NCBI RefSeq assembly: GCF_900108395.1
Contig: NZ_FNXE01000012.1
Coordinates: 1-64,000 of the forward strand
DNA length: 64,000 nucleotides
Direction: 5' to 3'
Origin: Paenimyroides marinum
GTDB lineage: Bacteria; Bacteroidota; Bacteroidia; Flavobacteriales; Flavobacteriaceae
Under the pieces are notes generated by a model. The model ran no database searches. It had not been told where the DNA came from and was given only the letters and a program-made list of their open reading frames with translations. How positions within the stretch are numbered: position 1 is the first letter of the stretch; the number at the start of each line of letters is the position of its first letter. Of the stretch, positions 25,267-34,408 are shown piece by piece. Position numbers and translations under genes: made by a program.

Positions 25267-25812
25267 ATGGAAAAACAAGATTTTCTAGAAAAAGGCTATT
25301 TCTATCATATCTATAACAGAGGAAATAACAAAGAAAACTTATTTCTAGAAGAAGATAATTATGTTTACTTTCTAAATCTTGTTTCTAAGTATTTACTACC
25401 TGTTTCAGATATATATGCCTACTGTCTTTTGAAAAATCATTTTCACATTTTGCTTAAAATAAAAGATGATTTAACTGTTCCGGATGAGAAGTTGCATTTA
25501 CCGTTTTCAAATTTATTCAATACTTATACTAAAGCTATAAACAAAAAATATAATCGTGAAGGTAGTCTCTTTAAAGAACGATATAAAAGAAAAAGGATTA
25601 CCGACGAAAAATATTTAATGCAGAATATAGTATACATTCATCTAAATCCTATAAAACACAGATTTTCTGAGGATTTTCAAGGATATTTTCATTCTTCTTT
25701 CAATGCTCTGATTTCTAATAAATCAACAAAACTTAAAAGAAAAGAAGTGTTGGAGCTATTTGGAGGTAAAGAAAATTTTATTGATTCTCATTATATGAAA
25801 ATTGATAATTAA
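25267..25812 (+). CDS. REP-associated tyrosine transposase (RAYT, IS200-like Y1)
   Basis: A 181-residue Y1-type HUH endonuclease. The HUH motif is HFH at residues 58-60 in LLKNHFHILLKI, and the helix with the candidate nucleophilic Tyr is DEKYLMQNIVYIHLNPIKH. The N-terminal GYFYHIYNRGNNKENLF is characteristic of RAYTs. RAYTs are single-copy, usually non-mobile IS200/IS605 relatives that recognise and cut REP palindromes. Here a perfect palindrome lies upstream (25186-25218) and an imperfect one downstream (25825-25851), supporting that role. There is no TnpB and no IS ends. Confidence 0.88.
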   Translation: MEKQDFLEKGYFYHIYNRGNNKENLFLEEDNYVYFLNLVSKYLLPVSDIYAYCLLKNHFHILLKIKDDLTVPDEKLHLPFSNLFNTYTKAINKKYNREGSLFKERYKRKRITDEKYLMQNIVYIHLNPIKHRFSEDFQGYFHSSFNALISNKSTKLKRKEVLELFGGKENFIDSHYMKIDN

Positions 25813-25824
25813 AAAATTAAAAGT

Positions 25825-25851
25825 CTTCACAGGTTTCAAAAACTTGTAAAG
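25825..25851. repeat. degraded REP-like palindrome downstream of RAYT
   Basis: CTTCACAGGTTT (25825-25836) pairs with AAACTTGTAAAG (25840-25851) with one mismatch and one G-U. The left arm shares TCACAGGTTT with the upstream palindrome apart from one base at its start. Probably a decayed copy of the same repeat. Confidence 0.55.
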
Positions 25852-25930
25852 GATATAAGAAATTATGTCTTAAAAATACATATAACAAAAAGTTTTATGC
25901 ACATCTAAATATTTTTATTAAATACCGCTT

Positions 25931-26881
25931 ATGAAAATTATCAAACCCGTTTTATTAGTGTTTTTTTTGTTTTTAACCACAGTTTTTTTTGCACAACAAA
26001 CTGTTATAAAAGACATTACCTATAAAATTACGCCGGAAAGCGACTCTATCAAATTAGACCTTTATTTGCCCGAAAACCAATTATTTAAGAAAAACCCGGT
26101 AGTTGTTTTTATTCACGGTGGTGCCTGGGCTCAGGGTGATAAAAATCATGATTCTATATATTATATGCGGGCTTTGAGAGATACATTGAGAACACGTGGT
26201 TATGCTGTTGCAAGTATTAATTATCGTTTAGTTGATAAAAAAACACATCTTCCTGCCCCTGTAATTGACTGTAAAGATGCGGTACGATGGATGCATGCAC
26301 ATGCAGAAGATTACAACTTTGACACGGAAAACATTGGACTGTGGGGAGGTTCTGCCGGGGCACATCTTTCTTTATTAATTGGTTATACCAATGATGATTT
26401 TGCAATAGGGAATCAAGAATTACAAGCTTATTCCTCCAAAGTAAATTATATCGTAAATAATTTTGGACCTACAGATTTAAATAAAGTTCTCAAAACCAAA
26501 GCAAGTCCTTTTACCAAATTGGTTTACAAATGCTTTTTACCACAATTGTATAATATAAGAGAAAAACTGATTATTGCAATGACTTCTTACGACATTAAAA
26601 CGGATAAGAAAAAAGCAATAGAAATTGCAAAAGCATATTCCCCTATGGAATTTGTTACTGAAGATGCCGTTCCCACGCTTATTATGCATGGAACAAAAGA
26701 TTTTGTTGTTCCTTTTAAAGAATCTAAAAAATTAAAAAAGGCATTAGATCAAAATCATATCGAAAATACGTTTGTCAAGGTAAAAAAAGGCGATCACGGA
26801 TTTAACAACATTTCAAAAGACAAACTTGATGAATTGATTGCGAAAACTGTAGAATTTATTGAACATTACAAAATGGAGTAA
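25931..26881 (+). CDS. secreted alpha/beta hydrolase (BD-FAE/HSL-like esterase)
   Basis: A 316-residue exported carboxyl-ester hydrolase. Residues 1-22 form a signal peptide ending FFAQQ. The oxyanion-hole motif HGGAW (~63) and the nucleophile elbow GGSAGAH (~139-145) are of the family IV (hormone-sensitive lipase) type. The likely acid is the Asp in MHGTKDFVVPF and the likely base the His in KKGDHGF. Bacteroidota proteins of this type include feruloyl and acetyl-xylan esterases, but the substrate cannot be told here. A strong hairpin follows at 26912-26947. Confidence 0.88.
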   Translation: MKIIKPVLLVFFLFLTTVFFAQQTVIKDITYKITPESDSIKLDLYLPENQLFKKNPVVVFIHGGAWAQGDKNHDSIYYMRALRDTLRTRGYAVASINYRLVDKKTHLPAPVIDCKDAVRWMHAHAEDYNFDTENIGLWGGSAGAHLSLLIGYTNDDFAIGNQELQAYSSKVNYIVNNFGPTDLNKVLKTKASPFTKLVYKCFLPQLYNIREKLIIAMTSYDIKTDKKKAIEIAKAYSPMEFVTEDAVPTLIMHGTKDFVVPFKESKKLKKALDQNHIENTFVKVKKGDHGFNNISKDKLDELIAKTVEFIEHYKME

Positions 26882-26911
26882 ATCAATTGAGTTATAAAAA
26901 CCGAATATTAA

Positions 26912-26947
26912 AAAAAGATGAGTATTAAAAAAAATACTCATCTTTTT
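26912..26947. terminator. bidirectional intrinsic terminator
   Basis: The 15-bp stem 26912-26926/26933-26947 (core GATGAGTATT/AATACTCATC) with a poly-A loop lies between the converging esterase gene and sucD. Confidence 0.8.
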
Positions 26948-26973
26948 AAATATACTATTTTATCAAAAAGAAA

Positions 26974-27849
26974 TTATCCTAAAACTTCTTTTACTTTTTT
27001 ACCGATTTCTGCCGGAGAATCAACTACGTGGATCCCGCTTTCTCTCATGATGCGTTTTTTAGCTTCTGCTGTATCGTCCGCACCACCAACAATTGCACCT
27101 GCATGCCCCATTGTACGACCTTTAGGAGCTGTTTCACCTGCAATGAATCCGATAACCGGTTTCTTGTTTCCGTTTTCTTTGATCCAACGAGCCGCATCAG
27201 CTTCTAACTGTCCGCCGATCTCACCAATCATAATGATTGCTTCTGTTTCCGGATCGTTCATTAACAATTCAACTGCTTCTTTAGTTGTTGTTCCAATAAT
27301 TGGATCCCCACCAATACCAATAGCTGTTGTAATACCTAAACCTTGTTTTACCACCTGATCAGCAGCTTCGTACGTTAACGTTCCTGATTTAGAAACGATA
27401 CCAACTGTTCCTTTTTTGAAAACGAAACCTGGCATGATACCCACTTTAGCTTCACCCGGAGTAATTACACCCGGACAGTTTGGACCAACCAAACGACAGT
27501 TTTCTGTGTTTTTTACATAGTCGTATGCCTTAACCATATCGGCTACCGGAATACCTTCAGTAATACAAATGATTACTTTAATACCTGCCTGGGCAGCTTC
27601 CATAATCGCATCGGCAGCAAATGCAGGCGGTACGAAAATAATAGAGGTGTCTGCACCCGCTTTTTCAACAGCATCTTGTACGGTGTTAAATACAGGTCGA
27701 TCTAAATGCATTGTTCCTCCTTTACCCGGAGTAACACCACCTACAACGTTGGTACCATATTCGATCATTTGCGAGGCGTGGAACGTTCCTTCACTTCCTG
27801 TAAAGCCTTGAACTATTATTTTAGAATCTTTGTTTACTAATACACTCAT
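26974..27849 (-). CDS. sucD: succinyl-CoA ligase (ADP-forming) alpha subunit
   Basis: With SucC, interconverts succinyl-CoA and succinate with substrate-level phosphorylation in the TCA cycle. The 291-residue protein shows the CoA-binding [19 protein letters not shown] and GVTPGKGG, the [10 protein letters not shown] block, and the phosphohistidine loop [13 protein letters not shown] near residue 250. sucC is not in this window. It has its own TATTTTTG promoter element although it follows the lipid A operon. Confidence 0.97.
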   Translation of the reverse strand: MSVLVNKDSKIIVQGFTGSEGTFHASQMIEYGTNVVGGVTPGKGGTMHLDRPVFNTVQDAVEKAGADTSIIFVPPAFAADAIMEAAQAGIKVIICITEGIPVADMVKAYDYVKNTENCRLVGPNCPGVITPGEAKVGIMPGFVFKKGTVGIVSKSGTLTYEAADQVVKQGLGITTAIGIGGDPIIGTTTKEAVELLMNDPETEAIIMIGEIGGQLEADAARWIKENGNKKPVIGFIAGETAPKGRTMGHAGAIVGGADDTAEAKKRIMRESGIHVVDSPAEIGKKVKEVLG

Positions 27850-27885
27850 GATTTATTTTAAATTATCTTTTTTTTAATTATTTTA

Positions 27886-27893
27886 CAAAAATA
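27886..27893 (-). promoter_or_regulatory. -7 element of sucD promoter (TATTTTTG)
   Basis: Exact TAnnTTTG on the minus strand, predicted leader ~30 bases, located in the 87-base gap after the NTF2-like gene. Confidence 0.5.
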
Positions 27894-27936
27894 AGGGTTA
27901 CTGAACAATATTAAAATTTTTTGGTTTAATTTTTCA

Positions 27937-28308
27937 TTAATTCGGCAATTGACTCATTTGAGTACCTTTATAAAGCTTACCGTCTTTTATTTCCCAAACG
28001 GCAAAAAAAGTTGCTAAAACTATTTCTTCTTCAGTATTTTCAAATGTTCTCACATAATACGTATAGCGAATCATTACTTTGTCATTGGCACTCATAATGT
28101 CATGAATCTGTGCACGCAAATCAAAATAAGAGTGTTTTAAATCTTTTGAAAGCGCCAAAAGGTCAGCATGTTCTAAAAACAAATGTCCTTTAGAACTGTA
28201 CCATTCCAACTGAATATCGTCGTGAAAAACTTCTAAACAATACGTTTTACTTAATATTCCTGCCGATTCATAAAACTTTTTTACCAACTGTAAAGCATCA
28301 CTATCCAT
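27937..28308 (-). CDS. NTF2-like / SnoaL-fold protein
   Basis: A 123-residue cytoplasmic protein with the layout of the NTF2-like superfamily: an N-terminal helix (LQLVKKFYESAG), HDDIQLEWYSSKGH, then strands including VMIRYTYYVRTFENTE and FFAVWEIKDGKLYKGTQMS. Such domains serve as small enzymes or binding modules. It starts 3 bases after the lpxD paralogue stop, so it belongs to the lipid A operon, but a role there is unproven. Confidence 0.8.
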   Translation of the reverse strand: MDSDALQLVKKFYESAGILSKTYCLEVFHDDIQLEWYSSKGHLFLEHADLLALSKDLKHSYFDLRAQIHDIMSANDKVMIRYTYYVRTFENTEEEIVLATFFAVWEIKDGKLYKGTQMSQLPN

Positions 28309-28311
28309 TAT

Positions 28312-29223
28312 TTATTTTACTAAGTTTTTAACTTTTGCAACGTGTTTGTAATACTCACGAGCTTCTTCTGCCGGTGCACCAAAATAGATTTTATCGTTTA
28401 ACAGATTTTTAGAAACTCCGGATTTAGCTAAAACCACTGCGTTTTTACCAATGGTAATTCCACTTGTGGTTCCCACTTGTCCCCATAAAGTTACGTTATC
28501 TTCTATAACTACACAACCTGCAATGCCACATTGAGCAGCAATTAAGCACATTTCGCCAATTACGGTATCGTGCCCGATATGTACCTGATTATCAATTTTT
28601 GTTCCTTGCTTAATGCGGGTTTCGCCTGTAACACCGCGATCAATGGTACACAATGCTCCCAAAGTTACATTGTCTTCAATAACCACCGAACCGCATGAAA
28701 TCAACGGATCAAAAAATCCGGGTCTTTTCTTATAATAAAACGCATCGGCACCTAAAACAGTACCTGCATGAATGGTTACATTGTCGCCAATGGTCGTGTA
28801 ATCGTTAAGCACCACATTGGGATAAATGATGCAGTTTTTGCCTATTTTTACGTGGTTTCCAACAAAAGCATTGGGTTGAATAACAGTTCCCTCGCCTATT
28901 TCGGCTGTTTCTGAAATAGCTGTTGATGATGCTTGAAACGGACGAAAATAAGTTGACAATTTATTAAAATCGCGGAAAGGATCATCAGAAATCAACAAAG
29001 CTTTTCCATCGGGGCATTCCACATCTTTATTAATCAATATAATTGATGCATTTGAATTTAATGCTTTGTCATAATACTTTGGGTGATCCACAAAAACAAT
29101 TTCGCCCGGTTGTACCACGTGGATTTCGTTCATTCCTAAAACAGGAAAATCGGGAGTACCAACAAAGGAACACCCAATTATTTCTGCAATATTTTCTAAA
29201 CGATAGGTTTTAGGAAATCTCAT
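28312..29223 (-). CDS. LpxD-like UDP-3-O-acyl-glucosamine N-acyltransferase paralogue
   Basis: A 303-residue left-handed beta-helix acyltransferase. The N-terminal third (~1-105) resembles the LpxD uridine-binding domain (GEIVFVDHPKYYDKALNSNA). Hexapeptide repeats run from ~105 to ~270 (AEIGEGTVIQPNAFVGNHVKIG). The position of the LpxD catalytic His is kept (IGHDTVIGEMCLIAAQ). It is shorter than the canonical LpxD at 32029-33057 and divergent in sequence; it may acylate a different sugar nucleotide or be a second LpxD. It sits between efp and the NTF2-like gene in the same operon. Confidence 0.8.
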   Translation of the reverse strand: MRFPKTYRLENIAEIIGCSFVGTPDFPVLGMNEIHVVQPGEIVFVDHPKYYDKALNSNASIILINKDVECPDGKALLISDDPFRDFNKLSTYFRPFQASSTAISETAEIGEGTVIQPNAFVGNHVKIGKNCIIYPNVVLNDYTTIGDNVTIHAGTVLGADAFYYKKRPGFFDPLISCGSVVIEDNVTLGALCTIDRGVTGETRIKQGTKIDNQVHIGHDTVIGEMCLIAAQCGIAGCVVIEDNVTLWGQVGTTSGITIGKNAVVLAKSGVSKNLLNDKIYFGAPAEEAREYYKHVAKVKNLVK

Positions 29224-29230
29224 TTAAAAA

Positions 29231-29797
29231 TTACTCTTTAATTCTTTCCACATAGCTACCTGAAGCCGTGTCGATTTTAATTTTATCGCCTTCGTTAATA
29301 AACAAAGGTACATTTACTTGTGCACCTGTTTCTACGGTTGCAGGTTTTGTTGCATTTGTTGCCGTATTACCTTTTACACCAGGCTCTGTATAAGTTACTT
29401 CTAAAATTACAGATGCCGGCATATCTACAGACAATGGCGATTCTGTTTCTGTATTGATCTGAACCATTACATTGGTGCCTTCTTTTAATAAATCAGGAGC
29501 ATCTAAAATGTTTTTATCTAACGTAATTTGTTCAAAAGTTTCGGTATTCATAAAGTGGAAATCGTTTCCTTCGTTATATAAATACTGAAATGTGTGTGTT
29601 TCTACACGAACAACATCAATTTTATGACCTGCTGAAAAAGTGTTATCTAACGTTTTTCCGGTAGTTAAACTTTTCATTTTTGTTCTAACGAAAGCAGGTC
29701 CTTTACCTGGTTTTACGTGTAAAAATTCAACTATTTTAAAAATATCGTTATTATATTTAATACATAAACCGTTTCTAATGTCTGCAGTACTTGCCAT
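29231..29797 (-). CDS. efp: elongation factor P
   Basis: Relieves ribosome stalling at proline runs. The 188-residue protein has the three-domain EF-P layout: the KOW-like N-terminal domain with the loop HVKPGKGPAFVRTK, whose lysine is the usual modification site, then two OB domains ending in SGSYVERIKE. The codon 1 ATG is followed by ASTADIRNG, typical for the phylum. It lies inside the lipid A operon, an arrangement frequent in Bacteroidota. Confidence 0.97.
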   Translation of the reverse strand: MASTADIRNGLCIKYNNDIFKIVEFLHVKPGKGPAFVRTKMKSLTTGKTLDNTFSAGHKIDVVRVETHTFQYLYNEGNDFHFMNTETFEQITLDKNILDAPDLLKEGTNVMVQINTETESPLSVDMPASVILEVTYTEPGVKGNTATNATKPATVETGAQVNVPLFINEGDKIKIDTASGSYVERIKE

Positions 29798-29823
29798 ATA
29801 TTTTATTTTTGTTTTGCTTTTTA

Positions 29824-30609
29824 TTAATAAATTCCTGTATAACCTTTCATGATACCGCGTGATGAATTACGCACAAACTGGATGATTTCATCGCGTTCCG
29901 GCGTTGCCTCCATATCGGTTTCTATCAGTTCAATTGCCTGAGAGTTGTTGTAATTTTGCTGATACAACACACGATAGATATTTTGTATCTCTCTGATTTT
30001 ATCTGAATCAAACCCTCTCCTTCTCAATCCTACCGAATTGATACCTACATACGAAATGGGTTCGCGGGCTGCTTTGATATACGGCGGAACATCTTTACGT
30101 ACCAACGTACCACCTGTTATAAACGAGTGAGAGCCAATGGTACAAAACTGATGTACGGCAACCATTCCTGCTAAAACCACAAAATCGCCCACTGTTACGT
30201 GCCCAGCTAATGTGCTTGAGTTTGAAAAAATACAGTTATCACCCACCACACAATCGTGTGCAATGTGGCTGTAAGCCTGTATTAAACAGTTTTTACCAAT
30301 AACGGTACGGTATCTGTCTTTTGTACCGCGGTTAATGGTAACACATTCTCTTATTGTTGTATTATCACCTATTTCGGCAGTAGTTTCTTCTCCGTCAAAT
30401 TTTAAATCCTGTGGTTCAGCCGATATAACAGCACCTGGAAAAATGCGGCAGTTTTTGCCTATTCGTGCGCCTTCCATAATGGTAACATTCGACCCAATCC
30501 AAGTACCTTCGCCAATTTCAACATTATTGTGAATGGTAGTAAAAGGTTCAATTACCACATTTTTAGCAATTTTTGCTCCGGGATGAACGTATGCTAATGG
30601 TTGATTCAT
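29824..30609 (-). CDS. lpxA: UDP-N-acetylglucosamine acyltransferase
   Basis: First step of lipid A synthesis: transfers a 3-hydroxyacyl chain from ACP to O-3 of UDP-GlcNAc. The 261-residue protein has a hexapeptide-repeat beta-helix (~1-190: AKIAKNVVIEPFTTIHNNVEIG), the catalytic His in YSHIAHDCVVGDN (~125) and the LpxA C-terminal helical domain with KAAREPISYVGINSVGLRRRG. It follows the lpxC-fabZ gene by 18 bases. Confidence 0.97.
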   Translation of the reverse strand: MNQPLAYVHPGAKIAKNVVIEPFTTIHNNVEIGEGTWIGSNVTIMEGARIGKNCRIFPGAVISAEPQDLKFDGEETTAEIGDNTTIRECVTINRGTKDRYRTVIGKNCLIQAYSHIAHDCVVGDNCIFSNSSTLAGHVTVGDFVVLAGMVAVHQFCTIGSHSFITGGTLVRKDVPPYIKAAREPISYVGINSVGLRRRGFDSDKIREIQNIYRVLYQQNYNNSQAIELIETDMEATPERDEIIQFVRNSSRGIMKGYTGIY

Positions 30610-30627
30610 TCTTTTAATTATTAATTA

Positions 30628-32016
30628 CTATTTTGCTTTTACAATCTGTGCCATTAATTCGGCTTCGGTAGCAATTTTACCATTGGCATAAGCAACTGCC
30701 TGCATATGACAAATTCCTCTACGAATCGGGCTGATCAAATCTAATTTAAAAATTAATGTATCGCCCGGCAACACTTGTTGTTTAAAGCGTACATTATCTA
30801 TTTTCATAAAATAAGTCAGGTAATTTTCAGGATCAGGAACGGTGCTTAATGCTAAAATACCACCTGTTTGTGCCATGGCTTCTATGATTAAAACCCCCGG
30901 CATTACCGGTGCCCCCGGAAAATGCCCCTGAAAAAAGGCTTCGTTCATGGTTACGTTTTTCAACCCTACCACGTGCGAATCTGACAATTCTATAATTTTA
31001 TCTACTAAAATCATTGGAAACCTGTGCGGTAACATGTTCATAATTTTAGTAATATCCATTAAAGGTTCTTTGTTTAAATCAAAAACCGGAACCTGATTTC
31101 TGCGTTCTGTTTTGATAATTTTAGACATTTTCTTTGCAAACTGCGTGTTTACAAAATGCCCTGGTTTATTTGCTATAACTTTTCCGCGAATGCGAGTACC
31201 AATCAATGCTAAATCACCCACCACGTCTAACAATTTATGGCGTGCTGCTTCGTTAGGGTAATGCAGTGTTAAGTTATCTAAAATTCCGTTTGGTTTTACA
31301 GCGATATCGTCTTTGCCAAACGCTACTTTTAATCGTTGTAATGTTTCGTCTGAAATTTCTTTGTCAACATATACAATGGCATTATTTAAATCGCCACCTT
31401 TTATTAAACCATGTGCCAGTAAAGTTTCAATTTCATGAAGAAAACTAAAAGTTCTTGCTTCTGAGATTTCTTCTTTAAAATCGTTCATACTCTTAAGGGT
31501 CGCATTTTGTGTACCTAAAACCTTGGTTCCAAAATCAACCATGGTGGTTATCTGGTATTCATCTGCCGGCATTACAATAATTTCGCTCCCTGTTCTTTCA
31601 TCAACATAAGAGATGACTTCTTTTACAATATATTCATCTCGTTCTGCATCTTGCTCTATAATTCCTGCTTTTTCTACTGCCTGAACAAAATATTTAGATG
31701 ACCCATCCATAATTGGTGGCTCTGAAGCATTTAGCTCTATAATAACATTATCTAAATCACAACCAATAAATGCTGCCAGCACATGTTCTGTTGTGTGTAG
31801 CTGTACTCCTTTATGCTCTAAATTTGTTCCCCGTTCAGTAGAAACCACGTAATTTGCATCTGCCTCGATAACCGGATTCCCAGGTAAATCTACTCGCACA
31901 AAAGTAAAACCATTATTTACAGGTGCAGGTTTTAAAGTCATAACAACTTGTTGTCCTGTGTGCAAACCCACTCCGTTAATTGTTACTTCCTGAGCGATGG
32001 TTTTTTGTTTAACCAT
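30628..32016 (-). CDS. lpxC/fabZ: LpxC-FabZ fusion: UDP-3-O-acyl-GlcNAc deacetylase / 3-hydroxyacyl-ACP dehydratase
   Basis: A bifunctional 462-residue protein characteristic of Bacteroidota. Residues ~1-305 are LpxC, the zinc deacetylase committing to lipid A, with GLHTGQ near the start, HTTEHVLAA (first zinc His) and HKLLDVVGDLALIG (zinc His and Asp). Residues ~320-462 are FabZ, the dehydratase of fatty-acid elongation, with LPHRFPMILVDKI (catalytic His) and GHFPGAPVMPGVLIIEAMAQ (catalytic Glu helix). Fusing them couples supply and use of 3-hydroxyacyl-ACP. It lies between lpxD (12 bases upstream) and lpxA. Confidence 0.97.
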   Translation of the reverse strand: MVKQKTIAQEVTINGVGLHTGQQVVMTLKPAPVNNGFTFVRVDLPGNPVIEADANYVVSTERGTNLEHKGVQLHTTEHVLAAFIGCDLDNVIIELNASEPPIMDGSSKYFVQAVEKAGIIEQDAERDEYIVKEVISYVDERTGSEIIVMPADEYQITTMVDFGTKVLGTQNATLKSMNDFKEEISEARTFSFLHEIETLLAHGLIKGGDLNNAIVYVDKEISDETLQRLKVAFGKDDIAVKPNGILDNLTLHYPNEAARHKLLDVVGDLALIGTRIRGKVIANKPGHFVNTQFAKKMSKIIKTERRNQVPVFDLNKEPLMDITKIMNMLPHRFPMILVDKIIELSDSHVVGLKNVTMNEAFFQGHFPGAPVMPGVLIIEAMAQTGGILALSTVPDPENYLTYFMKIDNVRFKQQVLPGDTLIFKLDLISPIRRGICHMQAVAYANGKIATEAELMAQIVKAK

Positions 32017-32028
32017 AACTATATTAGC

Positions 32029-33057
32029 TTAATTTTCTTTATCTTTTATCTTTTTTAACTCTTCAATATCTTTTACAATATTCGGCAATTTTTTGAAATA
32101 AATATACGATTTTGTGAAATCATTATATGGCATTGCAGGAGATCCCTGTATTACGTCGCCATCTTTAATACTTTTACCAACACCTGTTTGTGCCTGAATG
32201 CGTACATTATCGCCAATGGTAATATGCCCAACAATACCTACTTGACCGCCAATAATACAGTTTTTACCAATTTTTGCCGAACCAGCTACCCCGGTTTGTG
32301 AAGCAATAACTGTATTTTCGCCCACTTCGACATTATGCGCAATCTGAATTTGGTTGTCTAACTTCACGCCTTTTCTGATAATGGTAGAACCCAATGTAGC
32401 ACGATCAACTGTGGTACAAGAACCTATTTCTACATTATCTTCAATAACCACGTTTCCTATTTGAGGGATCTTAGCATACGTACCATCGGTATTCGGTGCA
32501 AAACCAAATCCGTCAGAACCAATGATGGTCCCGGAATGAATAACACAATTTTTGCCTATAACTGATTCAGAATAAATTCGTGCCCCGGCAAATAAAATCG
32601 TGTTATCGCCTATGGTAACATTATCGCCCACAAATGAATTGGGATAAATTTTTACGTTATTTCCAATCTTCGTGTTTTTCCCAATATATGAAAAACTCCC
32701 CAAATACAAATCATCGCCGTATTCAACACCTTCTGAAATAACAGAGGGTTGTTCAATACCCGATTTCATTAATTTTATTTGATTGGCATATTCTAAAATC
32801 TTTGTAAAAGCACTGTAAGAATCATCTACCTGAATCATTGTTGCTTTTACAGGCTGTGTGGGTTGGAAATCTTTATTTACAATGACAACCGACGCTTCGG
32901 TTGTGTATAAAAAGTGTTTGTATTTTAAATTAGACAGAAAGGTAATAGACCCTTTGTCGCCTTCTTCGATTTTAGATAATTTAGATACCTCAACCGTAGA
33001 ATCGCCCACAATGACTCCGTTTAATACCTCGGCAATTTGTTCTGCTGTAATTTTCAT
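32029..33057 (-). CDS. lpxD: UDP-3-O-(3-hydroxyacyl)glucosamine N-acyltransferase
   Basis: Third step of lipid A synthesis: adds the N-linked 3-hydroxyacyl chain. The 342-residue protein has an N-terminal uridine-binding domain (~1-100, [17 protein letters not shown]), a long hexapeptide beta-helix (~105-300) and the catalytic His in [16 protein letters not shown] (~235), with a C-terminal helix (~310-342) as in E. coli LpxD (341 residues). Second gene of the operon, 24 bases after the HD hydrolase gene. Confidence 0.97.
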   Translation of the reverse strand: MKITAEQIAEVLNGVIVGDSTVEVSKLSKIEEGDKGSITFLSNLKYKHFLYTTEASVVIVNKDFQPTQPVKATMIQVDDSYSAFTKILEYANQIKLMKSGIEQPSVISEGVEYGDDLYLGSFSYIGKNTKIGNNVKIYPNSFVGDNVTIGDNTILFAGARIYSESVIGKNCVIHSGTIIGSDGFGFAPNTDGTYAKIPQIGNVVIEDNVEIGSCTTVDRATLGSTIIRKGVKLDNQIQIAHNVEVGENTVIASQTGVAGSAKIGKNCIIGGQVGIVGHITIGDNVRIQAQTGVGKSIKDGDVIQGSPAMPYNDFTKSYIYFKKLPNIVKDIEELKKIKDKEN

Positions 33058-33081
33058 TAACTACAAAAATATAATTTTTTA

Positions 33082-34317
33082 TTAATTTTTATGAATACTT
33101 TTTGGATAACAAATAAAGTATTTATAAACAGGTTCAGACAATGCTTTTAAATTGTATTGATCTGACGCTTCTAATACATCGATAATTTGTTTGCTTTTTG
33201 TAATGATTCTTATAGGATCTGCCTTTAAATCATACGCCTGATTTCTAAGTTTATCACCAAAAACAAAGTAATCTAACTCTTCGTTACGTACCTGAACTTT
33301 TTCTTTACATAAAGCTTGATAATGATCTAATCTTGAGTTAAATTCCTCTTTAGTAACCAACTGTACATGAAATAATTTTCTGTTTACAATGGCGTTGCTT
33401 AAATAAGACAAAACCTTGTCTGTGTGAAACTGCCAGTTTTTCAATGCGGTGTAAATATCGGCATCGTCTAACAAGGCAAAATTGTTTAAAACTGCTTTAT
33501 CAAAATCGGCTTTTAAAACAGAGTTTTCCAGGAAAAATTTTAATGCGTTGCTTGCCGGCAAATCTATTCCCTGCAAAGTTAATTGCTTGGCTCTTTTTAA
33601 AATCTTAGCCAAAAGCAACTCTGCTCCCACGCTGGTTTTGTGCAAATAGCATTGCCAATACATTAACCTGCGGGCTACTAAAAATTTTTCTACTGAATAA
33701 ATTCCTTTCTCTTCAACGACCAAAACATCGTTATGTACATTAATCATCTGAATCAATCGTTCGGAATTAATATTTCCTTCGGCAACGCCACTGTAAAAAC
33801 TATCGCGTTTTAAATAATCCATACGATCCATATCCAATTGCGATGAAATCAATTGAATTAAGAATCTGCGCGAATAATTTCCTTTAAAAATTTCAATTGC
33901 CAAAGAAAGTTTTCCTTCAAACTCTTTATTCAAAGCTTCCATAAACAACAACGAAATTTCTTCGTGCTGAACGTTTTCCACAATGCTGTGTTCCATTGCA
34001 TGCGAAAAAGGCCCGTGACCAATATCATGCAATAAAATAGCGATGTACAACGCCTGTTCTTCTTCGTTAGAAATCTCGATATTTTTAAATCGCAACACTT
34101 GAACAGCTTTCTGCATCATGTGCATGCACCCCAACGCGTGATGAAAGCGTGTATGTTCGGCACCGGGATAAACCAAAGACGACAAACCCATTTGTTTAAT
34201 TCTACGCAAACGCTGAAAATATGGGTGTTGCATTAAATCGTACAACAAAGTTGTGGGTATGGTTATAAAACCATAAATGGGGTCGTTTAAAATTTTTAGT
34301 TTATTTTCGGATCTCAA
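33082..34317 (-). CDS. HD-superfamily phosphohydrolase (dNTPase/SAMHD1-like)
   Basis: A 411-residue cytoplasmic metal-dependent phosphohydrolase. The HD motif set is visible: the first His in HTRFHHALGC (~58), His97-Asp98 in ILLHDIGHGPFSHAMEH, and a later Asp in SQLDMDRMDYLKRDS. It is related to dGTP triphosphohydrolases, but substrate specificity is unknown. The best start is TTG at 34315-34317: no ATG precedes KLKILNDPIYGF, and transcription is predicted from a TATATTTG element at 34344-34351. First gene of the lipid A operon, a conserved linkage in flavobacteria. Confidence 0.9.
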   Translation of the reverse strand: MRSENKLKILNDPIYGFITIPTTLLYDLMQHPYFQRLRRIKQMGLSSLVYPGAEHTRFHHALGCMHMMQKAVQVLRFKNIEISNEEEQALYIAILLHDIGHGPFSHAMEHSIVENVQHEEISLLFMEALNKEFEGKLSLAIEIFKGNYSRRFLIQLISSQLDMDRMDYLKRDSFYSGVAEGNINSERLIQMINVHNDVLVVEEKGIYSVEKFLVARRLMYWQCYLHKTSVGAELLLAKILKRAKQLTLQGIDLPASNALKFFLENSVLKADFDKAVLNNFALLDDADIYTALKNWQFHTDKVLSYLSNAIVNRKLFHVQLVTKEEFNSRLDHYQALCKEKVQVRNEELDYFVFGDKLRNQAYDLKADPIRIITKSKQIIDVLEASDQYNLKALSEPVYKYFICYPKSIHKN

Positions 34318-34343
34318 AATGATTTCGTAATAAAAATATCACG

Positions 34344-34351
34344 CAAATATA
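34344..34351 (-). promoter_or_regulatory. -7 element of the lipid A operon (TATATTTG)
   Basis: Exact TAnnTTTG on the minus strand, between the hutH terminator and the HD hydrolase gene; predicted leader ~20 bases to the TTG start. Confidence 0.6.
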
Positions 34352-34369
34352 ACCATTTTCGCAAAAGAA

Positions 34370-34401
34370 AAATGCACTTTTGTATAACTAAAAGTGCATT
34401 T
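34370..34401 (-). terminator. intrinsic terminator after hutH
   Basis: AAATGCACTTTT (34370-34381) pairs perfectly with AAAAGTGCATTT (34390-34401) around an 8-base loop; T-rich sequence follows on the minus strand. Confidence 0.75.
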
Positions 34402-34408
34402 GGTATAA

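Noticed and set aside
25267-25812. Complete IS200/IS605 element
   Set aside because: No tnpB and no second gene; the protein has RAYT rather than IS200 TnpA features and is flanked by REP-like palindromes, not IS ends.
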